64,000 nt of DNA from Legionellaceae bacterium (lineage in GTDB: Bacteria > Pseudomonadota > Gammaproteobacteria > Legionellales > Legionellaceae), in contig JAGOTG010000002.1 of NCBI GenBank assembly GCA_018061965.1, forward strand, positions 1 to 64,000, read 5' to 3'. The position numbers were made by a program, and so were the translations under genes. Below are positions 27,141-36,051 of the stretch, in pieces. The stretch's first letter is position 1, and each line of letters begins with the position of its first letter. The notes beneath the pieces are model-generated. The model did no database searches and was not told the origin of the DNA. It worked only from the letters and a program-made list of their open reading frames with translations.

Positions 27141-28934
27141 ATGACAAGAAAAAAAAGTAAAAAGTCTGATACGGCTCCTTGTATTGATGTTGAAAAACTT
27201 GTCTCCAATGAAGAAGAATCCTCCCAGGATCCACTTCATTCAGAAGAGGATGGTCCTCAGTCATTTTATAAATTGATTGATCGTTTCTTTCAGGCCAATC
27301 TGGCTAAATTAACGCACGGAGTCAATCCTGCTGGTGTCAGAATCTCATTTATAGCTTGGCTATTGCATTTGATGCAATCACCCGGGAGAATGTTAGAGCT
27401 GTATTGGTATTTCCCTGTACATTTTCAGACATTACTACAAAAAATGATGATGAATGAACCGGTTGCAAACGGCAAAGACGTGCGTTTCAAATCGCCAAAA
27501 TGGGAATCCTTACCCTGGCGCATGGGTGCAGAATCATTTTGTATGACGGAAAAATGGTGGGAACTTGCCACTGATGTTGCAGGCTTATCGGCTCAGTCTC
27601 AACGTTTGATTAAATTTTGTGTGCGTCAAATGCTGGATGCTAATTCTCCCGCAAATTTCATTCTGACTAATCCAGAATTGTTCGATGAAACTGTGCGCAG
27701 TGGGGGGATGAATCTGGTCCGAGGCACTGAATTAGGCCTCACCGATCTCTGGGAGCATGTCACCAATACACCCCCAGCCGGCGTTGAAAACTTTATCCCA
27801 GGCAAACAAGTTGCTATCACGCCTGGTCGCGTAGTATTTCGCAACCGCTTGATTGAGTTGATTCAATATGAAGCTCAAACTAAAACCGTGTATCGTGAGC
27901 CCATTTTGATTTTGCCTGCGTGGATCATGAAATATTATATTTTGGATTTATCTCCCAATAATTCATTGGTCAAATGGTTGGTCAGTCAAGGACATACCGT
28001 CTTCATCGTGTCATGGATTAATCCCACCACCAAGGATCGCAATTTGAGTTTGGATGATTATTATCGTTTAGGCGCAATGGCTGCCATCGACAAAATTTCT
28101 TGCATTCTACCTAAAACAAAAATTCATCTGATGGGGTATTGTTTAGGCGGCACGCTATCTATCATTACTGCAGCAGCCATGGCACGGGATCGGGATAGAC
28201 GTTTAAAAAGTTTGACTTTGCTAGCAGCGCAAGGTGATTTTACTGAAGCAGGCGAATTATTACTATTCACGAATAAAGGCGAGATCTCTTTTTTAGAAAA
28301 TATGATGTGGGAGCAAGGTTATCTGGATACCAAACAAATGGCGGGCACATTTCAAATGTTACGCTCTTACGATCTAATTTGGTCAAAAATGATTCAAGAT
28401 TATATGCATGGCGAACGCCGCGGTATGATCGATTTGTTTGCATGGAATGCAGACGCCACCCGCATGCCCTATAAAATGCACAGTGAATATTTAGAAAAGC
28501 TCTTTTTAAATAATGAATTGGTGGCAGGACGGTTTGTGGTAGAAGGTCAAACCATTGCAGCAGAAAATATCACAGCGCCAGCCTTCGTCGTAAGCACCGA
28601 AAAAGATCACGTTGCACCCTGGAAATCAGTTTATAAAATCCATCTGATGATGAACCACGCTTTAACTTTTGTACTAGTAAAGGGGGGACACAATGCCGGC
28701 ATCATCAGTGAACCCGGTAATCCCCGCGGACGCTATCACCTACGCAAGCGTAAAAATGACAATTCTTTTTTAAGTCCAGAAGACTGGTATCAAGTAGCAG
28801 AGGAATTTGACGGCTCATGGTGGCCAGCTTGGAGCGCGTGGTTAGTAGAAAACTCCGATCCCAAACGCGTTGCGCCTCCTGAACTCGATTCAAAACTTCC
28901 CAAAGCACCAGGTACTTACGTTTTTCAAAAATAA
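27141..28934 (+). CDS. phaC: Class I poly(R)-hydroxyalkanoate synthase, copy 1
   Basis: The 597-residue protein has the synthase lipase-like box GYCLGG with nucleophile Cys334, the Asp489 region (STEKDHVAPW) and His517 (KGGHNAGI), the full catalytic triad. The N-terminal domain contains NFILTNPELFDETVRSGGMNLVRG, typical of class I. It polymerises 3-hydroxyacyl-CoA into PHA granules. The N-terminal 40 residues are charged and variable. It stands alone between mlaA and the pabAB fusion, away from phaB and phaR. A second synthase lies at 54.6 kb. Confidence 0.96.
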   Translation: MTRKKSKKSDTAPCIDVEKLVSNEEESSQDPLHSEEDGPQSFYKLIDRFFQANLAKLTHGVNPAGVRISFIAWLLHLMQSPGRMLELYWYFPVHFQTLLQKMMMNEPVANGKDVRFKSPKWESLPWRMGAESFCMTEKWWELATDVAGLSAQSQRLIKFCVRQMLDANSPANFILTNPELFDETVRSGGMNLVRGTELGLTDLWEHVTNTPPAGVENFIPGKQVAITPGRVVFRNRLIELIQYEAQTKTVYREPILILPAWIMKYYILDLSPNNSLVKWLVSQGHTVFIVSWINPTTKDRNLSLDDYYRLGAMAAIDKISCILPKTKIHLMGYCLGGTLSIITAAAMARDRDRRLKSLTLLAAQGDFTEAGELLLFTNKGEISFLENMMWEQGYLDTKQMAGTFQMLRSYDLIWSKMIQDYMHGERRGMIDLFAWNADATRMPYKMHSEYLEKLFLNNELVAGRFVVEGQTIAAENITAPAFVVSTEKDHVAPWKSVYKIHLMMNHALTFVLVKGGHNAGIISEPGNPRGRYHLRKRKNDNSFLSPEDWYQVAEEFDGSWWPAWSAWLVENSDPKRVAPPELDSKLPKAPGTYVFQK

Positions 28935-28958
28935 TAGGTACTCACCAGATATAGTGAA

Positions 28959-29068
28959 TTAATTTTTAATTAACTAATCAATGTAGGTTGGGCCTTGGCC
29001 CAACGAAACACTGCTGTTGGGCCAAGGCCCAACCTACTTCTTTTATTAATTGATCAATTAAAAATTAA
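28959..29068. repeat. Nested palindromic element downstream of phaC1
   Basis: This 301-bp gap (28935-29235) holds a composite hairpin. Outer 13-bp AT-rich arms (28959-28971 and 29056-29068) enclose two GTTGGGCC repeat units in opposite orientation (28983-29004 and 29016-29037), identical over 22 bases. Each unit is itself a palindrome. It may serve as a terminator for phaC1 or be a mobile REP pair. The rest of the gap (29069-29235) contains a CATCCTGAGCGTAGC repeat near 29083 and the pabAB promoter region. Confidence 0.85.
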
Positions 29069-29235
29069 AAGACTATACATCATCCTGAGCGTAGCTAAGA
29101 ATCTCTCATTGACTAGAATTTTCCTAGTTCAAGAGATCCTTCGCTTCTCTCTGGATCTATTTCAATTCAGAGAGAAAATCGTAACAAATAATGCTACACT
29201 TCGGTCGGTCTTTTCGCAAACGAGTATAAATTTGC

Positions 29236-31365
29236 ATGCAAACAGTGATCATCGATCATTACGATTCTTTCACCTATAACCTATTTCAGCTCATTGCCGA
29301 AATTCAAGGCGTTGAGCCTTGGGTGATTGCTCACGATTCTGATGAATTTTTGCAGCTTGACCCCTCCGTCTATGACAATATCATACTCTCTCCTGGACCG
29401 GGCCATCCTGATAATTCTCACGACTTCAAAATCGGTAAATCGATTATTTTAAATAGCGATAAACCCATTTTAGGCGTTTGTCTAGGCCACCAAGGCATTT
29501 TTAGCGCTTTTGGGGGACGCGTCGCGCGTGCACCGACGCCCATGCATGGTTGCGTGAGTACGATTAGCCATAGTCAAGATGCTTTGTATCACAGTATCCC
29601 TACCCCATTTCAAGTTATGCGTTACCATTCTTTAGTATGCACTGGGGCTATTCCTGTTGAGCTGGAGATCACCGCTTGGACGCAGGATGGATTGGTAATG
29701 GGGTTACGCCATCTACATAAACCCATATGGGGCATTCAATATCATCCAGAATCAATTGCCAGTGAATACGGCCGTCAATTGCTCGTCAATTTTCAGCATT
29801 TGACGGCCCAATATTACCAACATCGTCGACAAAAACTGCCATCGCAAATAATGCTAAACAAGCAACCAAACGCAAAGCCACCCTACCAGCCAGGCCCTCT
29901 TGCGCCAACACCCAATGGCCACGACTCCTATACCATCATTAGCCAAAAACATCCCTTTCATGCCAACCCTGCCAGTGTTTTTCAACAGGTGTTTGCGCAA
30001 TACCCCTCGGCGGTGTGGTTAGATAGCAGTCAAGTCGTTCCAGGGTTTTCGCGTTTTTCCTATATGGGTGCACTTCAAGGTCCCTTGGCATACCAGTTGA
30101 GTTATGATGCTCACAGTCAAACCACAACCCGGATACAAGGACAGAACACAACATCGTTTGCCATGAGTATTTTCGCATATTTAAAACAAGCGTTACTGAG
30201 CATTAGCATCATCACTGATCCGAATCTCCCGTTTGATTTTCAGGGGGGATTTATTGGCTATTTTGGTTATGAATTGAATCAAGTAACCGCGTCCATTCCT
30301 GACACCAAGCCCGCACCCCATCCCGATGCGCAATGGTTATTTTTAGATAGATTTATTGCATTCGATCATCAAGAACAATGCTGCTATGTGGTTGCAGTCT
30401 CCTCTCAAGATCATCTCGCATCGAACACGGCTTGGTTACAAACACTATCTCAAACATTGCAAGACATCATTGAAGTGCAGCCCTGCCCATTACCTCCGTA
30501 TCCCGTGCAAGGCACCTGGCTACAAGCACCTGCCGACTATAAGTCACGGATTCAGGACTGTCTGGATTATATTGACGCAGGAGAGAGTTACGAAATTTGT
30601 TTAACCAATAAATTGCAGTTTTCATGTCAAATCGACCCATTCCGATATTACATCAATCTGCGTCATTGTCACCCAGCACCGCATGCAGCGTTTTTCAAAT
30701 TTTCCGACCTAGCCATTGCTTGCTCTTCAATGGAGCGCTTTTTAAAGATTGATCGACACCGAAAAATTGAAGCAAAACCGATCAAAGGGACATTACCACG
30801 CGGACAAAATCCCGACGAAGATCAGCAATTCACACGTGCTTTGCAGGTAGATATAAAGTTTCGCTCAGAACATTTGATGATTGTTGATTTATTACGCAAT
30901 GACTTGGGTAAAATTTGTCAAATTGGCAGTGTTGCTGTCCCTAGTTTGATGCAAGTGGAAACCTATGCCACTGTCCATCAATTAGTCAGTCGGATCACAG
31001 GCCAGTTGCGAACAAACGTGCATGGAATAGATTGTATCCAGCATACGTTTCCTGGCGGTTCAATGACGGGTGCGCCCAAAATCAGAACCATGACACTGCT
31101 GAATCAATTTGAAACGCAAGCTCGCGGCATTTACTCAGGCTCACTGGGTTATATCAGCCTCAACGGTGCCATTGATTTGAATATTGTGATTCGCACTGCA
31201 GAAATTACGCCTCATCAAATCAGCATCGGTGCCGGCGGCGCCATCGTTGCCTTATCCGATATCGAGCAAGAGTTTGAGGAAATAGTGTTAAAAACTCGGG
31301 CATTGCAAACGGCATTGGGTGTGACTTTGCATGAACAGGATGCATTACATTTAACGATAACCTAG
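29236..31365 (+). CDS. pabB: Aminodeoxychorismate synthase, fused amidotransferase and synthase subunits
   Basis: The 709-residue protein joins a class I glutamine amidotransferase (residues 1-195; DHYDSFTYNL, nucleophile Cys82 in GVCLGHQG, YHPES near 170) to a chorismate-binding synthase (residues 230-700). The synthase carries PIKGTLPRG with Lys517; this lysine marks PabB rather than anthranilate synthase, which has PIAGT. The enzyme makes 4-amino-4-deoxychorismate for folate. Fused PabA-PabB forms are known in some bacteria, fungi and plants. No folate neighbour is adjacent. The start is ATG 29236 with weak ribosome binding. Confidence 0.92.
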   Translation: MQTVIIDHYDSFTYNLFQLIAEIQGVEPWVIAHDSDEFLQLDPSVYDNIILSPGPGHPDNSHDFKIGKSIILNSDKPILGVCLGHQGIFSAFGGRVARAPTPMHGCVSTISHSQDALYHSIPTPFQVMRYHSLVCTGAIPVELEITAWTQDGLVMGLRHLHKPIWGIQYHPESIASEYGRQLLVNFQHLTAQYYQHRRQKLPSQIMLNKQPNAKPPYQPGPLAPTPNGHDSYTIISQKHPFHANPASVFQQVFAQYPSAVWLDSSQVVPGFSRFSYMGALQGPLAYQLSYDAHSQTTTRIQGQNTTSFAMSIFAYLKQALLSISIITDPNLPFDFQGGFIGYFGYELNQVTASIPDTKPAPHPDAQWLFLDRFIAFDHQEQCCYVVAVSSQDHLASNTAWLQTLSQTLQDIIEVQPCPLPPYPVQGTWLQAPADYKSRIQDCLDYIDAGESYEICLTNKLQFSCQIDPFRYYINLRHCHPAPHAAFFKFSDLAIACSSMERFLKIDRHRKIEAKPIKGTLPRGQNPDEDQQFTRALQVDIKFRSEHLMIVDLLRNDLGKICQIGSVAVPSLMQVETYATVHQLVSRITGQLRTNVHGIDCIQHTFPGGSMTGAPKIRTMTLLNQFETQARGIYSGSLGYISLNGAIDLNIVIRTAEITPHQISIGAGGAIVALSDIEQEFEEIVLKTRALQTALGVTLHEQDALHLTIT

Positions 31366-31457
31366 ACGTGACCTATTTTGCCCTTACCTATTTTGCTTGG
31401 CTGCTCCATCATTCAATGCTATAACTATCGGTCAAAACAGCTGCGAAGTTGGATCAT

Positions 31458-32654
31458 ATGAATTCAAAAATGATAGGCGGAATATTACTCATCTGTGGCA
31501 CCTCCGTTGGAACCGGTATTTTAGGAATCCCAAGCGATACGGGTGAAGCAGGATTTGCTTGGAGTCTGGGTTTGTTTTTTCTGTGCTGGGCTTTTTCAAC
31601 ATTGGCTGCGCTGTATTATCTCGAAATTCATTTATGGCAAAAATCGGCTAGTGCTAACCTTTTGAGCATCACACAGTTTTTTTTCGGCGCAAAAATCAAA
31701 AAGCTGGTTTGGATCGTCTATTTAGCATTGCTATACTCGCTCATGTGCACCTATTTACTAGCAGGCTCGAGCTGGATCCTACAATCCGCATCTTATCTGT
31801 GGCAGATTAATTTGAATCAAACTGTGGGCATGCTGGCGTTCATTGGTTTAATTGGATTATTTATTTTTTTTGGGATCCGCGTCGTTGATCATGTGAACCG
31901 TGCGATGTCTATTGGCCTAGCACTCAGTTATATTCTCATTTTATGTATCACCCTTCCCACAGTGGATGGCGCGCTATTGGCTCAACCAGCACAAAACATA
32001 CTCCAAATTCCGCATGCAATCCCTTTGTTAATCACTGCTTTCGGATACAGCATCATCGTCCCCTCTTTAAGCACTTACTTCGATCGCAACAGTCAAGAAT
32101 TACAAAAAACAATTCTTTGGGGCAGTATCGTCACGTTGATCATTTATATACTGTGGGAAACGGCAACCCTGGGGAATATCCCGCTGCATGGCACACATGG
32201 ATTACGCGCTATTGCACATAGTTTAGACAATGGAACGGGCGTTGCCAACGCGCTGATTTATATTACTAATAACCCTTATCTGACGCAGATCCTCACTCTT
32301 TTTGCATTGTTTGCGGTGATTACCTCATTTTTAGGGGTATCGATGGCTTTATATCATACGTTGTCAGACGGCTTAGACCTCGAAGTTGGCGGCCTATCAG
32401 GCGCGCTCCTCTTATGCTTAACCTATTTTCCGCCTATTATTTTTCTCAAAATTATCCCCACTGGATTCAATCAAATTTTAAGCTGGGCGGGTATGTTGCT
32501 CGCATTTCTAATGGGTGTACTGCCAATGCTCATGATTTTCAAGGGCCGTCATCGTTTGCACCTCAAAGGATATCGCGTCCCCGGCGGCTATCTGTTAGCA
32601 GGCTTGGTATTGCTCTTTTTCTTTGGAGTGATGCTGGCTGAATTATTTAAATAG
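31458..32654 (+). CDS. Aromatic amino acid permease (TyrP/HAAAP family)
   Basis: The 398-residue protein begins with the family signature MIGGILLICGTSVGTGILGIP and has about 11 hydrophobic segments (for example WSLGLFFLCWAFSTLAALYYLEI and LITAFGYSIIVPSLSTYF). The HAAAP family imports tryptophan or tyrosine with protons; several paralogs are usual in Legionellales, consistent with amino-acid feeding inside hosts. ATG 31458 is preferred over TTG 31449. The 3' end overlaps the convergent nadD gene by 67 bases. Confidence 0.9.
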   Translation: MNSKMIGGILLICGTSVGTGILGIPSDTGEAGFAWSLGLFFLCWAFSTLAALYYLEIHLWQKSASANLLSITQFFFGAKIKKLVWIVYLALLYSLMCTYLLAGSSWILQSASYLWQINLNQTVGMLAFIGLIGLFIFFGIRVVDHVNRAMSIGLALSYILILCITLPTVDGALLAQPAQNILQIPHAIPLLITAFGYSIIVPSLSTYFDRNSQELQKTILWGSIVTLIIYILWETATLGNIPLHGTHGLRAIAHSLDNGTGVANALIYITNNPYLTQILTLFALFAVITSFLGVSMALYHTLSDGLDLEVGGLSGALLLCLTYFPPIIFLKIIPTGFNQILSWAGMLLAFLMGVLPMLMIFKGRHRLHLKGYRVPGGYLLAGLVLLFFFGVMLAELFK

Positions 32655-33535
32655 CAATCGTGGGCAATAATATAGTGATGCACTTCTGAACCGACCCCCT
32701 CCGGAACATTATTTTGGTTGGGTTCAGTATTGTGATAAAAAGCACGAATATCCGATGCTGAGCTAGCACGAATGTTAGCCATGGGATCACACGTCAATGT
32801 CAAATATTGGGCCAATTTCTTTAGATCCCTTTCTCCCTTACCCTGGACACATAGGGTAAAAAATTCTTCTTTTTGTGCCGTATGGATAAATATGACAGTT
32901 ACCTTTATCTTTCCTCGGCACAAAGCAACACAGGCTTCTGCCGCAATGCGATTCAAAATATCGACCTGAGTACGCGGATAAAAACACACTTCGCACAAAC
33001 TCGCTAAATCTGACCATCGATACCATTTATGCATTTGGAGCAAATGATCGTAGCCACACGCTAAGGTATACGACTCTTGTGCGCGATGGCTTAGAATGAG
33101 AGACGTCAAAGTCATCACCATCCATGAGGGAGATTGCCGAGTAACCTCGGTGGTCTCTACTCTCAGTCGCGCTCGTTCTAAAGACGTAAACTGAGTTTGC
33201 AAAACCAAATCCAAGATCTGTAAGCGATTCCTCGCAGAAGCATATTCTGCTGCAGTCTTTAATGGGGATTGACCAGAGGGAATCAAACAAACACGCTCAA
33301 AACTAGGAACACTGGACTGTAAAAGACAGCGAATAAAATCCACATGCCCCAAAGTGGTGGGATTAAAACTTGCGCCAAAAACTGCAATGCGCTGCGTCAG
33401 GTGCTTTTGCTGCCTTTTTCTTAAGCGACTGGCTCGCTTCACCAAGAAATTTTCTAAAATATAATTAGAATACTTTGTGCTCAAATACGCACTGAGTTCA
33501 AGTAAAGCCTTCAGAAAACACCTCCGTCCACTCAC
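32588..33535 (-). CDS. nadD: Nicotinate-nucleotide adenylyltransferase-like protein (NadD), extended
   Basis: The nucleotidyltransferase signature IAVFGASFNPTTLGH lies at residues 49-63, followed by RVCLIPSGQSPLK and the late ISTMT-like motif RASSASDIR, as in NadD. NadD makes nicotinate adenine dinucleotide in NAD synthesis. At 315 residues from GTG 33535 it is about 100 longer than E. coli NadD (213), through a basic N-terminal extension of uncertain reality (starts at in-frame TTG or GTG codons near 33445 are possible) and a polar C-terminal tail that overlaps the permease gene. The family call is good, but the substrate could differ. Confidence 0.75.
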   Translation of the reverse strand: MSGRRCFLKALLELSAYLSTKYSNYILENFLVKRASRLRKRQQKHLTQRIAVFGASFNPTTLGHVDFIRCLLQSSVPSFERVCLIPSGQSPLKTAAEYASARNRLQILDLVLQTQFTSLERARLRVETTEVTRQSPSWMVMTLTSLILSHRAQESYTLACGYDHLLQMHKWYRWSDLASLCEVCFYPRTQVDILNRIAAEACVALCRGKIKVTVIFIHTAQKEEFFTLCVQGKGERDLKKLAQYLTLTCDPMANIRASSASDIRAFYHNTEPNQNNVPEGVGSEVHHYIIAHDCYLNNSASITPKKKSNTKPANR

Positions 33536-33545
33536 ACAAAAACCC

Positions 33546-33663
33546 AGTTCGACGTTTCATAAACTTTGTTCTGTTCTTATGCAGGCAATAAAGCGCAGGA
33601 GGACGGAGCCCTACGAGCCATTGCCGGAAGAAGAACAGAACAAAGTTTATGAAACGTTGAACT
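33546..33663. repeat. 118-bp inverted-repeat element with 33-bp arms
   Basis: Arms 33546-33578 and 33631-33663 are complementary with a single mismatch, separated by 52 bp. Inside, GGCAAT and ATTGCC pair again, so the transcript would form a long interrupted hairpin. It lies between nadD (10 bp from its possible start) and the first barrel protein. It looks like a miniature transposable element or an RNA structural element. The small open frame that runs through it is probably accidental. Confidence 0.8.
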
Positions 33664-33790
33664 AGTCTACACAGCCCACTATAACAGCCCCTAAATAGGC
33701 TTTCAAATACCGCTCTAATAATATAGTATTAGTGGAGTTGTATGCGCGCATAAAAGAGTGAAGGATTACAATAATTACTTAAGGAATTTT

Positions 33791-34474
33791 ATGATGTCAT
33801 GTTTTAAAAAAATACAATTCGCACTTTTGCTTTTGTTAACCCACACTGCATTTGGCGGCACAATGGGACCTGACTATAATGCGTATGATGGCATTTATGT
33901 GGGTGTCGATGTTGGAGTCGCAGTTTTAAACGATGCAGTCACCACCAACTTTCCTTCTACATCGATACAATTAGCTCACACTGGCGTAGTAGGTGGTGGA
34001 CTCATTGGTTATGATTTTAGTGTGGGTCAGCGATTTAAGGTAGGGGTGGAATTTTTGGCTAATGCCGCTGGTTTAAATGCTAGTTCCCGAAGATTTGCAG
34101 AAAATACTAGCTACTCTGTCGGAGAAAGTTATTATTTAGCGCCACGGGTTTTACCAGGATTTTTATTTTATGACAAAGTAGTAGGACATGTTATTTTAGG
34201 CTATACCAATGCCAGCTTTAACATTAAAGACAATGGTCAGACCGGGTTCATTAACAAAACTGCCAATCAAAGTGGGTTTCAAGCAGGCTTAGGAATGAAA
34301 GTCGAACTCATTCAAAACTTTACGTTACGTGCAGACGCTGTATACAGCATATATCAAACATTGTCCGGAACAGGAAGTAGCAATACCAATCTCTACGCTT
34401 ATCAAAAATATAGCAATCAATTCAGTTCAATAGAAGGGAATTTAATCTTTATTTATAAATTTGTTAATCTATGA
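33791..34474 (+). CDS. Outer-membrane beta-barrel protein (opacity/OmpA-like), copy 1
   Basis: The 227-residue protein has a signal peptide (FALLLLLTHTAFGG) followed by alternating amphipathic strands: YDGIYVGVDVGVAVL, GVVGGGLIGYDF, VVGHVILGYTNASF, SGFQAGLGMKVEL. It ends in a C-terminal strand (IEGNLIFIYKF), although two residues follow the usual terminal Phe. This fits a small eight-stranded surface barrel. ATG 33791 is chosen because AAGGA precedes it. The next gene encodes a paralog with the same plan, starting 33 bp after. Confidence 0.85.
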   Translation: MMSCFKKIQFALLLLLTHTAFGGTMGPDYNAYDGIYVGVDVGVAVLNDAVTTNFPSTSIQLAHTGVVGGGLIGYDFSVGQRFKVGVEFLANAAGLNASSRRFAENTSYSVGESYYLAPRVLPGFLFYDKVVGHVILGYTNASFNIKDNGQTGFINKTANQSGFQAGLGMKVELIQNFTLRADAVYSIYQTLSGTGSSNTNLYAYQKYSNQFSSIEGNLIFIYKFVNL

Positions 34475-34506
34475 TGCCATTGGCGCTTTGGACAAAAGGA
34501 CGTGTT

Positions 34507-35331
34507 ATGATTTTAAATTACAAAAAAATTATTCTTGCTATGTTGTTCCTAAATGCCTCTGGTGTTTGGGCAGATATTTCCAACATGCAAGCAGACCAAG
34601 ATTTCGATGGATTTTATGTGGGAGGTGCCATCGGCCTCAGTGATGTTACTGATAAATTGCAGTACGTCGTTAACTCGGGTACAGAAAATTTGGGTGCAAT
34701 GGGATTTGTAGGCGGCCTTTATCTTGGATTTGATTATAATTTTTCTTTAAATGATCTCTTCTTCACTGAGACCCAAGTCTACAATGATCCCAAGATGGGA
34801 AAAATGGGAGAGGTTTACTCGCCAAATGACTTCAAAATCGGCATAGAAGGATTTGGTAATGCCAATGGAGGCGTCAGCACTACTATCAATCATACTTCGT
34901 TGCCAGTTATCGTCTGTACACCTACTGGTAACACCACCGCCTCTATCTCTTACGATGCGCCTTCTTCCACATCTGTCACAAGCAGTACACCATATAACGC
35001 CGGGCTTCGACTTCTCCCAGCCTACCAATTTCAACCAGGTATTTTTGGACATCTGATTATAGGTTGGGCTTATTCCAATTTTAACATCGTTGACAATGGC
35101 CGGAATGGTTTTGTGAACAGCTCGTTTGGTAGGAATGGTGTTCAAGGCGGATTAGGCTGGCAAACCGCTATTGCCACCCCTTTCTCGTGGCGATTGGATA
35201 TGATGTATACCTATTATGGTACGCAAGACACTGCTGGTAGAGGTTTGCCTAGTTCAGGTTCCCCAAGCCAAACATACCGACAAACGCTCGCAACACTGGA
35301 AACTTTTATTTCGCTAGTATATAAATTTTAG
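34507..35331 (+). CDS. Outer-membrane beta-barrel protein, copy 2
   Basis: The 274-residue protein has a signal peptide (IILAMLFLNASGVWA) and the same scaffold as its neighbour: DGFYVGGAIGLSDV, GFVGGLYLGFDYNF, FGHLIIGWAYSNFNIVDNGRNGFVNSS, GVQGGLGWQTAI, and the C-terminal ETFISLVYKF ending in Phe, the usual BAM recognition residue. A longer extracellular-loop region (residues 100-170, Ser/Thr/Gly-rich) distinguishes it. AAGGA precedes ATG 34507. The pair probably arose by tandem duplication with loop divergence. Confidence 0.87.
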   Translation: MILNYKKIILAMLFLNASGVWADISNMQADQDFDGFYVGGAIGLSDVTDKLQYVVNSGTENLGAMGFVGGLYLGFDYNFSLNDLFFTETQVYNDPKMGKMGEVYSPNDFKIGIEGFGNANGGVSTTINHTSLPVIVCTPTGNTTASISYDAPSSTSVTSSTPYNAGLRLLPAYQFQPGIFGHLIIGWAYSNFNIVDNGRNGFVNSSFGRNGVQGGLGWQTAIATPFSWRLDMMYTYYGTQDTAGRGLPSSGSPSQTYRQTLATLETFISLVYKF

Positions 35332-35368
35332 TCTAGGAATCCCGCGAGCAAAAAAGGGAAAAATTCAA

Positions 35369-35433
35369 CTAAAAACGGGGTTTGATCGAGGCGAATAGCC
35401 GGGCTAATTAACGCGATCAAACACCGATTTTAG
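35369..35433 (+). terminator. Hairpin after the barrel genes, possible terminator
   Basis: Arms 35369-35388 and 35414-35433 pair over 20 bases with two mismatches around a 25-base loop. It lies 38 bp after the second barrel gene and before the convergent DUF333-like gene. There is no good T run directly after the stem, so termination is uncertain; a repeat is the alternative. Confidence 0.45.
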
Positions 35434-35472
35434 ACGATTTATGATTTTTGCAGCCTGAACCGTGGATTGGTC

Positions 35473-36051
35473 CTAACCTCCAGGCATTGGCAGTGGCTGT
35501 GATTTGACATTATTTTTAACTTCATCGTACCCGGCCCGATGGTTAGCCATATAAATTAAAGTCCATGCACTCACCATCGAACCATCGCCAAATGTACATA
35601 CATCCGCAGCACCCCCATTTTCAGGCTTAAAATTGCCTTGAAACCGATAATTGATGGTTGTGCCACCCAATTTCTGGCATACAGCTGAAGAAGGATTAGG
35701 CAACCCCAAAGCCCCACTTCTCGCTTTATGCTCCCCCAACAACTTTGATCCCTCTTTGATTTCCGGAAGACTCTTCATATACGTTGCAGCAATATTAGCA
35801 TGATCAGAAGCAAAAGCAGACAAACCGATGACCAGGTAGCCATTGTCACGTTCGAAGGTGCAGAAACGTTCAGTCAACCCTTCAATCACACCCTGATTGG
35901 TGTCAAACCAAGCCGTCATAGGAGTCAACGTCCCACTTTTGGAAACACAGTACTCTGCCAGCGGATCAGTATCTACCAATGCACTACATATTTGACTCAA
36001 ACCAAGTCCTGCTGAGAATAAGACCATTTTTCCTATTTGATAAGCGTTCAT
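35473..36051 (-). CDS. Exported protein with two DUF333-like units
   Basis: The 192-residue protein has a signal-like N-terminus (MVLFSAGLGLSQICSALVD). Two units follow the DUF333 pattern of Asn/Asp-Pro-x-x-x-x-Cys, Gly-Gly or Ser-Gly, and a later Cys: DPLAEYCVSKSGTL...RFCTFERDNGY and NPSSAVCQKLGGTT...DVCTFGDGSMVSAW. DUF333 domains are small, disulfide-containing, periplasmic or surface modules of unknown function. It is convergent with the barrel genes. Confidence 0.7.
   Translation of the reverse strand: MNAYQIGKMVLFSAGLGLSQICSALVDTDPLAEYCVSKSGTLTPMTAWFDTNQGVIEGLTERFCTFERDNGYLVIGLSAFASDHANIAATYMKSLPEIKEGSKLLGEHKARSGALGLPNPSSAVCQKLGGTTINYRFQGNFKPENGGAADVCTFGDGSMVSAWTLIYMANHRAGYDEVKNNVKSQPLPMPGG

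Noticed and set aside
28995-29279. Open frame of 94 codons on the plus strand before the pabAB fusion
   Set aside because: It runs through the palindromic repeats and into the start of pabAB; the translation has no family-like pattern and no ribosome binding site.
29236-31365. Anthranilate synthase TrpE-TrpG fusion
   Set aside because: The active-site motif is PIKGT with lysine, which marks aminodeoxychorismate synthase; anthranilate synthases have PIAGT. No trp genes are near.
33477-33665. Small plus-strand frame of 62 codons
   Set aside because: It lies within the inverted-repeat element and the nadD 5' end, so it is most likely fortuitous.
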